Below, piece after piece: positions 7,622-14,986 of a stretch of 64,000 bases of DNA. The stretch is from Paenibacillus sp. 32352 (GTDB lineage: Bacteria > Bacillota > Bacilli > Paenibacillales > NBRC-103111). The translations under genes and the position numbers were made by a program. A model generated the notes under the pieces. The model did no database searches and was not told where the DNA came from. It worked only from the letters and a program-made list of their open reading frames with translations. Position 1 is the first letter of the stretch, and every line of letters starts with the position of its first letter. Where the stretch lies: NCBI RefSeq assembly GCF_002042965.1, contig NZ_MZNT01000012.1:1-64000 (forward strand), read 5' to 3'.

Positions 7622-8812
7622 ATGAAAAAATGGGTGAAACAGATCAGAGTTCTTAAGGGCAAGACCTTGGTGCTTGCCGCTGCGGCGATGGTTGTCGCTC
7701 TGAGCGGCTGCGGCAAGGTAGAACAAGCCGCTACGAATGGCGGTGCGGCGGGAGCTGCACAATCCGGCGGAGCGAAGCCTGTCGAAATCAACTTTTACTT
7801 CTCCGGCTCCGCCAATGTCAAGGAAATGTGGGAGACGCTGGCGCCGCAATTCGAGAAGGCGAACCCGGAAATCAAGGTCAAGCTCGTTCATTTGCCGGAC
7901 GGTCAGGCTGAGGGAGCGGCGATCGACAAGGTGCTTGGAGCCAAGAAAGCAGGTCAGAAAAGCATCGACATCGACGTGTTCGAGACCGGGCTGAGCAATC
8001 TGACCAAGGGTGAAAAAGACGGCGTATGGCAGAAGCTCGATCAGTCCGTGATTCCGAATTTGAGCAAGGTTGACTCCGCCTATATGAACGACGTTCATCA
8101 GCTGGCCGTGCCTTACCGCGCTTCCTCTGTCGTACTGGCCTACAACAGCAAGAATGTACCCGAGCCGCCGAAGACGGCGGACGAGCTGTACGACTGGATC
8201 CGCAAGAACCCGGGCAAATTCGCGTACAACGATCCGGCTACCGGCGGTTCAGGGTCGTCGTTCGTGCAGACGGCAATTTATAACTTCCTTCCTCCCGAAG
8301 CGATTCACAACGAGGATCCCGCAATCATGAAGCAGTGGGATAAAGGCTTTGCGCTGCTCAAGGAGCTCGGGCCTTCCATGTATCAAAAAGGCGTTTATCC
8401 GAAGAAAAACCAGGGCACGATGGACATTCTGGCTAGCGGTGAAGTCGACATGATCCCCGCGTGGTCAGATATGGCGCTCGAGCAGCTGAGCAAGAAAATG
8501 CTGCCGGATACGATCAAGCTGACCCAAATCCAACCGGCCTTCACCGGCGGCCCTTCCTATATTGCAATTCCGGCAATGTCGGAGAAGAAGGAAGCGGCGC
8601 AGAAATTCATTAATTATGCCCTGACCCCCGAAGCACAGACCGTCGTTATCAACAAAATGTACGGTTATCCGGGGATTAAGTGGTCCGAGATGCCGCAAGA
8701 ATTACAGAAGAAGTTCGAAAGTGTAGCTAAGGGCTACCGCACCTTCACGATCGGCTCGCTCGGCGACGAAATCAACAAGCGCTGGCAGCGTGAAGTAGCC
8801 GGAGGCAACTAA
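7622..8812 (+). CDS. Lipoprotein solute-binding protein (YnjB-like)
   Basis: A 396-residue lipoprotein. A basic start and hydrophobic stretch end in a clear lipobox ALSGC, so the mature protein is lipid-anchored outside the membrane. The body is a type II periplasmic-binding fold; the VPEPPKTADELYDWIRKNPG and GSSFVQTAIYNF segments resemble YnjB-like binding proteins of uncharacterised Fbp-type importers. I placed the start at ATG 7622 rather than the TTG three bases upstream because GAGGAGG is then eight bases away. It stands between the ATPase and second permease genes of the same operon. The ligand is unknown. Confidence 0.9.
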   Translation: MKKWVKQIRVLKGKTLVLAAAAMVVALSGCGKVEQAATNGGAAGAAQSGGAKPVEINFYFSGSANVKEMWETLAPQFEKANPEIKVKLVHLPDGQAEGAAIDKVLGAKKAGQKSIDIDVFETGLSNLTKGEKDGVWQKLDQSVIPNLSKVDSAYMNDVHQLAVPYRASSVVLAYNSKNVPEPPKTADELYDWIRKNPGKFAYNDPATGGSGSSFVQTAIYNFLPPEAIHNEDPAIMKQWDKGFALLKELGPSMYQKGVYPKKNQGTMDILASGEVDMIPAWSDMALEQLSKKMLPDTIKLTQIQPAFTGGPSYIAIPAMSEKKEAAQKFINYALTPEAQTVVINKMYGYPGIKWSEMPQELQKKFESVAKGYRTFTIGSLGDEINKRWQREVAGGN

Positions 8813-8819
8813 GAATGCT

Positions 8820-9656
8820 ATGAATAACAAACAGCATAATTATCTAGGGATAGCGATGGTTATCCCTTCTTTTCTCATTCTGCTGCTCGTCGTCGTTATT
8901 CCGATCGTGCTTGCGGTACTCGAAAGCTTCAAGGACGATGACACCGGAGCTTTTACGCTGAGCAATTATACCTTCTTGTTCGCCGATTCCTTCATGAGAC
9001 GCAATATCGGGTTCACGCTCAGCATCACCCTGGTATCGATGGTAGTCGTCATCTTCATCAGTTATTTGCTTGCGATGTATTTGCGGTTTAACCAAGGGAA
9101 GATTGCCGATTGGATTCGGCGGCTCTATTTTATTCCCATGTTCATTCCGTCGGTTATTGGTACCTACGGCATCATCTCGATGTACAGCAATCACGGCTGG
9201 CTGGCGAGATTTGTACTGCTTGCGGGAGGAGACTACTTTCCGAAAGTTATCTACAGCTACAGCGGAATCGTTCTTGCGAATCTATGGTTTAACATTCCGT
9301 TCGCAACGATGATGCTCAGCTCCGCACTATCGGGCATACCGAATTCCATCGTGGAAAGCGCCAAGGATGCGGGCGCCGGGCGGCTGCAAATTTTGCTGCG
9401 CTTTATTATCCCGCTGTCCTACAAGACCATGCTTGTAGCGATGACGTTCGTATTTATGGGCATCATCGGCAGCTTCACCGCGCCGTTCCTGATCGGTCCG
9501 AATGCGCCTCAGGTGCTTGGCGTCGCGATGGAGCAGATGTTTGGTGTCTACAAGGAGATCGGCCGGACGAGCGCGACTGCAGTATTTATGTTCATCCTGT
9601 GCTCGTTCATGGGTTATTTCTACATTCGCAGTATGATTCAGGAGGAGCGACGATAG
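8820..9656 (+). CDS. ABC importer permease (first permease type)
   Basis: A 278-residue membrane protein with about six helices and the EAA loop VESAKDAGAGRLQILLRFII followed by PLSY. It is the heterodimer partner of the permease at 5705. It starts eight bases after the binding-protein stop, and its own stop (9654-9656) directly abuts the ATG of the next gene, a sign of translational coupling. Some YnjC-type systems carry both permease halves in one fused chain; here they are separate and split across the operon. Confidence 0.88.
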   Translation: MNNKQHNYLGIAMVIPSFLILLLVVVIPIVLAVLESFKDDDTGAFTLSNYTFLFADSFMRRNIGFTLSITLVSMVVVIFISYLLAMYLRFNQGKIADWIRRLYFIPMFIPSVIGTYGIISMYSNHGWLARFVLLAGGDYFPKVIYSYSGIVLANLWFNIPFATMMLSSALSGIPNSIVESAKDAGAGRLQILLRFIIPLSYKTMLVAMTFVFMGIIGSFTAPFLIGPNAPQVLGVAMEQMFGVYKEIGRTSATAVFMFILCSFMGYFYIRSMIQEERR

Positions 9657-10985
9657 ATGAAACAACGGATGATGATTTACGAGCCGGCGGTTCCGGTACT
9701 GGTGGATGCCGGACAGGAACTTAAACTGAAGTTCCAGATGGACAAAGCGGGGCTTGCAGAATTTGCGTTAACCGCAGCCTGCGACGGGGATTGGCTGATT
9801 GAAGGCAAGGAATCCGTCCTGCTGCAAGTGCTGCTGAACGGGGAATACAATCAGGTTGTGGTCTTGTTCTACGGCGACCGCTGGCTGAAATACCCTCGGC
9901 TGCTCGGTTATCTGGAGCCAGGCGATTACGAGCTCGAGCTGCGGTTTCACGAACAATCTTCTCCGGGCACACGACAAGCGGCCGTAAAGGCGGCGGCCAT
10001 CTACCGGGTGGACCGCGATTCCTCGCTCGGCATGATTTACCGGTACGCCCCCATGCTGTACGGCAGAGATTTGGGTCATCCGGTGGAGAGCCGCTACACG
10101 GACACACCGCTATTGATGCTGTACACGCTAACGCAAGGGGAGGACAGGACGGTTATTGAATATCACGTGCTGTACAGCCACGAGGACGAGGGAACACCGG
10201 CTCCTATGCTCATGTCCAAATGGGGACGTCTGACCGATATCGAGTGGACACTTAGAATAGTGCTGGGTCGCGATGGAAAGATCATCGAGACGGTCTATCA
10301 AGGGCTTCATCATAGAACAACCCCGTTCAGGGGCGAATTTGTGCTGGGAGGTCACCCGGCGCTGCAATCGGCGAGTGCTCACGGCATGGTCACCGATGTT
10401 CCGACCTCGCGTTACCGGATGCTGCTTGCCCCGGTGTACTGCTGGAACCCGGCGATCGAGCCGCGCGAGAGGGTGATGGACGCATACCCGTACACATATC
10501 AGATGATGGCTTGGGAGTTGGAACGGCACCGCCGCTTGTCGCAAGTAATCGCCATGGGCACGGGCTCCGAGCCTTGGCAAGTGACGGATGTGAGAGAGTA
10601 TTTATTCGTTCAGACATCCAAATGGGCGGAAGACCCGGCGCTGCAAAACCGCACATGCGTCGATATACGCGTTAGGCTGAAGGGAAGTACTGCGGTGTAC
10701 TCCAGCTCGTTCGGGGACCTTCGCGCAGGGGAGTTCCGGGCCGCATATACAGGGCCTTACGAATGGTTCGCCACAACAGTGAAGCTCCCTGCAGGGACGG
10801 TGCTAGGCGATATTGAAGCGATTGAGGCAGAGCTGCTTGGAGGTGGCGACCATGCTGTGACGGTTCGCGGCCTGAAAGCGTTCATGCTGGAGGCCGATTA
10901 TTTGCCGGGTGACGCCGTAGAGACGCTGGTGGAGCTGCGCTTGACGGTTGACGAGCCCGTCGGCTCGCTGTGGTGCGCGCCATGA
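9657..10985 (+). CDS. Uncharacterised 442-aa beta-rich protein of the ABC-PHP operon
   Basis: I cannot name this family. The 442-residue protein has no signal peptide or membrane segment, so it is probably cytosolic. Residues ~15-110 read like a beta-sandwich (short strands ending in LLGYLEPGDYELELRFHEQS). A central block has YTDTPLLMLYTLTQ, then YSHEDEGTPAPMLMSKWGRL and TDIEW, which looks like a conserved signature, followed by GLHHRTT and GGHPALQSASAHGM. The C-terminal third is again strand-rich. The start abuts the permease stop and the stop overlaps the next ATG (ATGA), so it is translated with the importer and the PHP enzyme. A role in binding or processing the imported compound is inferred from this coupling alone. 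Confidence 0.8.
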   Translation: MKQRMMIYEPAVPVLVDAGQELKLKFQMDKAGLAEFALTAACDGDWLIEGKESVLLQVLLNGEYNQVVVLFYGDRWLKYPRLLGYLEPGDYELELRFHEQSSPGTRQAAVKAAAIYRVDRDSSLGMIYRYAPMLYGRDLGHPVESRYTDTPLLMLYTLTQGEDRTVIEYHVLYSHEDEGTPAPMLMSKWGRLTDIEWTLRIVLGRDGKIIETVYQGLHHRTTPFRGEFVLGGHPALQSASAHGMVTDVPTSRYRMLLAPVYCWNPAIEPRERVMDAYPYTYQMMAWELERHRRLSQVIAMGTGSEPWQVTDVREYLFVQTSKWAEDPALQNRTCVDIRVRLKGSTAVYSSSFGDLRAGEFRAAYTGPYEWFATTVKLPAGTVLGDIEAIEAELLGGGDHAVTVRGLKAFMLEADYLPGDAVETLVELRLTVDEPVGSLWCAP

Positions 10986-11467
10986 GAATATTGATGGAAG
11001 CGCAAGGCACCTTGACGCCCGTGATGTCCAAGACTCAGGTCGTGTACGCGTTTCCGCTGCCGGAAGGCCTGGCCGGGCTGACAATCCATTTCCGCTACTC
11101 ACCTAAATTGCTGGAGAATACCGAACGAGCCGAAGAGCTAATCCGGCAATCGGCCCCGAGGTACATGGAGGAGCCCCAGCTCAGCCGTTATTTGGAACGC
11201 TGGGAGGATGCGCTCCCGCTGTCCAACTTGCTTACGCTGTCGCTCGACGATCCGAGCGGCTTCCGCGGAGCGGCGCATCGACATTCGCCGGAGCAATCAC
11301 ACCGGATCGGCCGGACCCTAGCGTCGCCGGGATTTCTCCCGGGACCGACGGCCGCAGGGATATGGCGGATCACCATCAGTGCTCATGCCGTTGTCACGGA
11401 GGAATGCGGCTATTCCTTGAAGGTGACGGGCTGGAACGAAGAGGAGGCTTATGATGGGCTTGCATAA
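10982..11467 (+). CDS. Beta-domain protein coupled to the PHP enzyme
   Basis: A 161-residue protein of unknown family. The ATG overlaps the previous stop as ATGA, which I prefer over the upstream GTG codons at 10970 and 10973. It contains VYAFPLPEGLAGLTIHFRYS near the start and an LPGPTAAGIWRITISAHAV strand pair near the end. This pattern resembles the beta-sandwich that precedes the PHP domain in many longer CehA/McbA-type metallohydrolases. Here it is a separate gene overlapping the PHP gene by 14 to 17 bases, so the two products may form one enzyme in two chains. That is inference. Confidence 0.75.
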   Translation: MRILMEAQGTLTPVMSKTQVVYAFPLPEGLAGLTIHFRYSPKLLENTERAEELIRQSAPRYMEEPQLSRYLERWEDALPLSNLLTLSLDDPSGFRGAAHRHSPEQSHRIGRTLASPGFLPGPTAAGIWRITISAHAVVTEECGYSLKVTGWNEEEAYDGLA

Positions 11468-12470
11468 TAAGGGAGAAGCTGCAGAGGAACGTTGGCTTGC
11501 CTGCGAGCTTCATACGCATACGTATCACAGCGACGGCCGCCATTCGCTGCGTGAGCTAGCGCTCGCCGCAGCGACGCTGGAGCTGGACTGGATAACTCTG
11601 ACCGATCATAATACGACCTCGGGGCTGCTTCACAAGGAAGAGGCAGAACACGAATCCGGCATCTCGATAGAGAACGGGTTGGAATGGACGACCTTTTACG
11701 GTCATATGCTCGTCCTGGGTTTGCCTTCCGGGAGCTATGCGGATTGGCGTATGTTGGGCGTCAACGATTTGGCTCAGGGCTTGCGCGAGGTGAAAGCGCT
11801 CGGCGCTTTGGCCGGTCTCGCGCACCCGTATCGGGTCGGCAGTCCCATGTGCACCGGGTGTTATTGGGAATACGAAATCGAAGATTGGAGTGACATTGAT
11901 TTTATCGAGGTATGGTCAGGTACGTTTCCCACCGTGAAGACAAGCAATCAGCGGGCGTTTGCCCTATGGACGGAAGCGCTGAACCGGGGCTATCGCATAG
12001 CGGCGACCTGCGGCCGTGACTGGCATGATTCGGCGCCGGACGCGGCGGAGCGGGAGCCGGTCGCCGTCACCTACATCGCTGGCGATACTCCGGTGTCGGG
12101 CATTGCCCGCGGGGCAGTCGCCGTGTCAATGGGGCCGCTGATGACGATAACGGCCTCCGGAGAGGGCGGAGAGACGGGCATCGGCGGCGTCATGAAGCTT
12201 ATGGAGCGGTCCAAGACGATCGACGTATCGGTTCAATTGGATTTTGGGCGCCGGGCCGCCTGCTGGTCACTGCCTGAGCAGACGCTTGAGGTTAAGCTAG
12301 TCGGCAACGAAGGGGTTATTCAATCGATAGCGCTGCCGTCAGGCGTTCGCGAGACAATTGTCTCTCTTGATGCTTCCGCTTTATCATGGCTTCGGGCGGA
12401 GCTGTACGGCACGATGAACGGGTGCCGGACGATGATTGCTTTTACCAATGCCATCTATATCGAGATCTGA
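11454..12470 (+). CDS. PHP-domain metallohydrolase, CehA/McbA type
   Basis: A 338-residue metal-dependent hydrolase. The PHP metal ligands are in place: HTHT (His20, His22), TDHNTTSG, an acidic GLEW, AHPYRVG and the late GRDWHDS. The family includes phosphoesterases and the carbaryl hydrolases CehA/McbA, so the reaction is hydrolysis of an ester or phosphoester, probably in the cytosol since no signal peptide is visible. GAGGAGG lies three bases before ATG 11451 and six before ATG 11454; I chose the latter. It is the last gene of the operon headed by the importer, which suggests that it acts on the imported substrate. Confidence 0.87.
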   Translation: MGLHNKGEAAEERWLACELHTHTYHSDGRHSLRELALAAATLELDWITLTDHNTTSGLLHKEEAEHESGISIENGLEWTTFYGHMLVLGLPSGSYADWRMLGVNDLAQGLREVKALGALAGLAHPYRVGSPMCTGCYWEYEIEDWSDIDFIEVWSGTFPTVKTSNQRAFALWTEALNRGYRIAATCGRDWHDSAPDAAEREPVAVTYIAGDTPVSGIARGAVAVSMGPLMTITASGEGGETGIGGVMKLMERSKTIDVSVQLDFGRRAACWSLPEQTLEVKLVGNEGVIQSIALPSGVRETIVSLDASALSWLRAELYGTMNGCRTMIAFTNAIYIEI

Positions 12471-12482
12471 AATAACGAACTA

Positions 12483-12510
12483 GGCCGCCGATATTCTCGG
12501 CGGCTTTGCG
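12483..12510 (+). terminator. Probable terminator of the ABC-PHP operon
   Basis: Stem GCCGCCGA / TCGGCGGC just after the operon's last stop, followed by a poor T-run (TTTGCGTT). The stem is strong but the tail is weak. Confidence 0.5.
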
Positions 12511-12586
12511 TTGGCGTGCTGCTATGTCAATCGTTGGTCATCATTGCCCGTTGACATGCTAAGCTTTCTTTTCGCAGCAATTATAT

Positions 12587-13567
12587 TTACAAGAGATCCC
12601 GCAGCTTAGCAATATCTTCATCCGTTCTGTTACCGTGGATCTCGATTTTAGCAAGTTCATTCTCAATTTGATTATATTCATCATCCGTTAGCTCGACATC
12701 AGCCGCCCCCAGATTTTCCTGAATTCGCTCAAAATTTCGTGAACCGGGGATGGGGACAATAAAATCTTTTTTATGCAGCATCCATGCCAGAGAAATTTGT
12801 GCCGGGGTGGCATTCTTTAATGCTGCAAATCGGGTTAATAAATCCAGCAGCGGCTGATTTGCTAACCTATTCTCCTTGCTGAAGCGGGTGATCACCCTTC
12901 TTGCGTCAACTCCAACAAACTCCGTATCTGCTTGGATTTTCCCGGACAAAAATCCGCTGGCAAGCGGGGAGAAAGGTACGAAGCCAATTCCCAGCTCTTC
13001 ACATGTGGGGATCACATCCCGTTCAAACATCCGCTCCATGATTGAATACTCGCTCTGAATCGCAGTCAATGGAGTTACCGCATGTGCGCGTCGGATTTCA
13101 TCTTCTGTGGCCTGCGACTGCCCCCAGCCCAGTATTTTTCCTTCTTTAATCAGCTCGCCCATACAGTATGCAATTTCTTCCACAGGTATGTTCTTATTCA
13201 CTCTGTGTTGATAGTAGAGATCGATACGATCGGTTCCAAGCCTCTTCAGAGAAGCATCCACGCGCCCTCTAATTTGCTGCAGCATCTTTTCGGTCGAGCT
13301 CGCTTCGTCGCTTTTTTCATACATAATCTTCGTCGCAATCACAACTTGATCCCGGATCGGCCTCAGCGCTTCACCCACCAGCTCCTCATTGGACCCTATA
13401 CCGTAGATCTCGGCCGTGTCGAAAAAAGTACAGCCTAATTCATAAGCCTCGTTAATCAGGCGAATCGCATCACGGCGCTCCGGTACAGCACCATATCCCA
13501 TAGATAATCCCATGCAGCCATAGCCGATCGCGGACACTTCCAAATCTCTCAATTTTCTTTTATACAT
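12587..13567 (-). CDS. Aldo/keto reductase
   Basis: A 326-residue NADPH-dependent oxidoreductase of the AKR superfamily. The barrel begins RKLRDLEVSAIGYGCMGLSM; the catalytic tetrad is represented by DTAEIYG (Asp, Tyr), ATKIMY (Lys) and YYQHRVN (His). The C-terminal cofactor site reads VPIPGSRNFERI. This layout is typical of bacterial AKR13-like enzymes that reduce small aldehydes. I set the start at ATG 13567, since AAGGAG lies eight bases before it; the ATG at 13585 lacks a ribosome site. A LysR gene is transcribed divergently 124 bases away and is the likely regulator. Confidence 0.9.
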   Translation of the reverse strand: MYKRKLRDLEVSAIGYGCMGLSMGYGAVPERRDAIRLINEAYELGCTFFDTAEIYGIGSNEELVGEALRPIRDQVVIATKIMYEKSDEASSTEKMLQQIRGRVDASLKRLGTDRIDLYYQHRVNKNIPVEEIAYCMGELIKEGKILGWGQSQATEDEIRRAHAVTPLTAIQSEYSIMERMFERDVIPTCEELGIGFVPFSPLASGFLSGKIQADTEFVGVDARRVITRFSKENRLANQPLLDLLTRFAALKNATPAQISLAWMLHKKDFIVPIPGSRNFERIQENLGAADVELTDDEYNQIENELAKIEIHGNRTDEDIAKLRDLL

Positions 13568-13691
13568 TGCTGTTGCTCCTTCCATTTTCTCTGAGTTCCT
13601 CTCTAATGTTACAGTTGGAGTGCTTGATACGGAAGTTCAAATAGGTTAGCATGGTATTAACTATTAGTTTATACGGAGAGAAGGCTTAATA

Positions 13692-14582
13692 ATGAATGAA
13701 CAGTTGAATACGTTTATTCAGGTGGCGGAGTCCGGAAGCTTTTCCAAGGCGGCTGAGAAGCTATTTGTTTCTCCAACCGCAGTGATGAAGCAAATGAATT
13801 TGCTGGAGAAGCAAGTAGGAGTTCCTCTTTTGACTCGCACGAATCATGGTGTTGGACTCACTGAGGCCGGAAAATCGTTTAGCAAGGATGCGGCATTTAT
13901 GCTGCAGTATTTTCAAGAAGCCCTGCTGCGTACACGTCATGCCGCACAGACAAGTCAGGTTATTCGCGTTGGGACCTCTATGCTTAATCCATGCAAGGTT
14001 TTGCTGGATCTATGGAATGAAATCAGCGATCAATATCCGCAGTTCAAGATCAACATCGTCCATTTTGAGGATGATGCTTATACACTCCCAACTACGTATC
14101 GTACCCTTGGCCAAAACTTTGATTTCATCGTAGGGCCAACCCTTACAGAAAACTGGAAGGATTATTTCCGCGTGCTAGAACTAGGCAGTTACCGCTTTTG
14201 CTTTGCAGTCTCTCGCAACCATCGGCTGGCTTCCCAAAAAACATTGTCTGTCAAAGATTTATATGGGGAGAAGCTGGTTGTGGTGAACGGCGGAAAATGC
14301 GCCGCAATTGAAACAATTCGCGATTTTTTGATCAGGAACCATCCTAAAATCAAAATTAAATATATTCCGCGCCTATATGATCTTGATGTATTCAACCGCT
14401 GCGTAGAAAGTAATACAATCATGCTTACATTGGATGCATGGAAAGATATTCATCCGTCCTTGGTGACCCTTCCTAGCGATTTGGATTTCACTATACCCTA
14501 TGGTTTGCTATATCCTCTGCAGCCATCCGAGGATGTCCATCAGTTTCTAGAAATCATTAAGGAAATGCAATCTAAGAACTAA
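13692..14582 (+). CDS. LysR-family transcriptional regulator
   Basis: A 296-residue regulator of standard LysR length. Residues 1-60 form the winged helix (FIQVAESGSFSKAAEKLFVS, with LLEKQVGVPLLTRTNHGVGL). Residues ~90-290 are the periplasmic-binding-like effector domain, with IRVGTSMLNPCKVLLDL and a later DLDVFNRCVESNTIMLT hinge region. It faces the aldo/keto reductase gene across a short gap, the classical LysR-target arrangement, so control of that gene is likely. The inducer is unknown. Confidence 0.92.
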   Translation: MNEQLNTFIQVAESGSFSKAAEKLFVSPTAVMKQMNLLEKQVGVPLLTRTNHGVGLTEAGKSFSKDAAFMLQYFQEALLRTRHAAQTSQVIRVGTSMLNPCKVLLDLWNEISDQYPQFKINIVHFEDDAYTLPTTYRTLGQNFDFIVGPTLTENWKDYFRVLELGSYRFCFAVSRNHRLASQKTLSVKDLYGEKLVVVNGGKCAAIETIRDFLIRNHPKIKIKYIPRLYDLDVFNRCVESNTIMLTLDAWKDIHPSLVTLPSDLDFTIPYGLLYPLQPSEDVHQFLEIIKEMQSKN

Positions 14583-14589
14583 GAAAAAA

Positions 14590-14708
14590 AGAGAATCCAA
14601 TGGTGTGAGAGCAGCCCTCTTCTTGGGAACAAGATGAGGGTTATTTGGGTTCCGGGTTTTACCCGGCAAATTACTGGCACTAACATAACTTTTTCTAGGG
14701 GATTCTCT
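14590..14708. other. Structured 119-bp intergenic element
   Basis: The element is bounded by a 9-bp inverted repeat AGAGAATCC / GGATTCTCT (14590-14598 with 14700-14708). Inside are two hairpins: CCCTCTTCTTG-GGAA-CAAGATGAGGG in parts (14615-14640, one mismatch, GNRA-type loop) and CCGGGT-TTT-ACCCGG (14652-14666). The layout fits either a folded RNA or a short miniature transposable element; I see no target-site duplication and no match to a riboswitch I know. Confidence 0.45.
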
Positions 14709-14795
14709 GTGTCAGCAGCTTTTTGTTAAGCAAAAAAAAGGTAACTACCCTACAACTATGATGTGTGCCCCCCATAAGGATTTTGAAATAATAGG

Positions 14796-14822
14796 TATAA
14801 TGAAGAACTGTAAGCGCTTACT
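14796..14822 (+). promoter_or_regulatory. TATAAT box followed by a perfect cre site
   Basis: TATAAT at 14796-14801 is followed by TGTAAGCGCTTACT (14809-14822), which contains the 12-bp palindrome GTAAGCGCTTAC and fits the CcpA cre consensus. A cre at the start site is the classical position for carbon catabolite repression. The next full gene is the pectate lyase 165 bases downstream. No good -35 is visible. Confidence 0.7.
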
Positions 14823-14964
14823 GGTAGTGGAAATTGATGAGGTCTATACCGGCAGGGCAGCGGCTTGCGGCATCAAGTTTGCAGAGCAAGGGGGGGAAGT
14901 CGAATCATTGGATGCGCCAAGCTCAATCATGGTTGTCTATTTCATTACTGAGACTCACAGCTAG
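14800..14964 (+). pseudogene. Possible relic of a keto-acid dehydrogenase E1-beta C-terminus
   Basis: The 54-codon frame contains KRLLVVEIDEVYTG and AEQGGEVESLDAPSSIM, which recalls the C-terminal domain of pyruvate/acetoin dehydrogenase E1-beta (a LVVV-E, then TGG, then YLDAP pattern). There is no ribosome site and no upstream remainder of such a gene. It overlaps the pectate lyase promoter region. It may equally be chance. Confidence 0.25.
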
Positions 14965-14986
14965 ATTATAATAGGAGGTTACATTT

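Noticed and set aside
6737-8098. A 453-codon minus-strand open frame across the ATPase and lipoprotein genes
   Set aside because: It lies opposite two clearly coding genes with full motifs, has no ribosome site, and its translation is Arg/His-rich without any recognisable domain.
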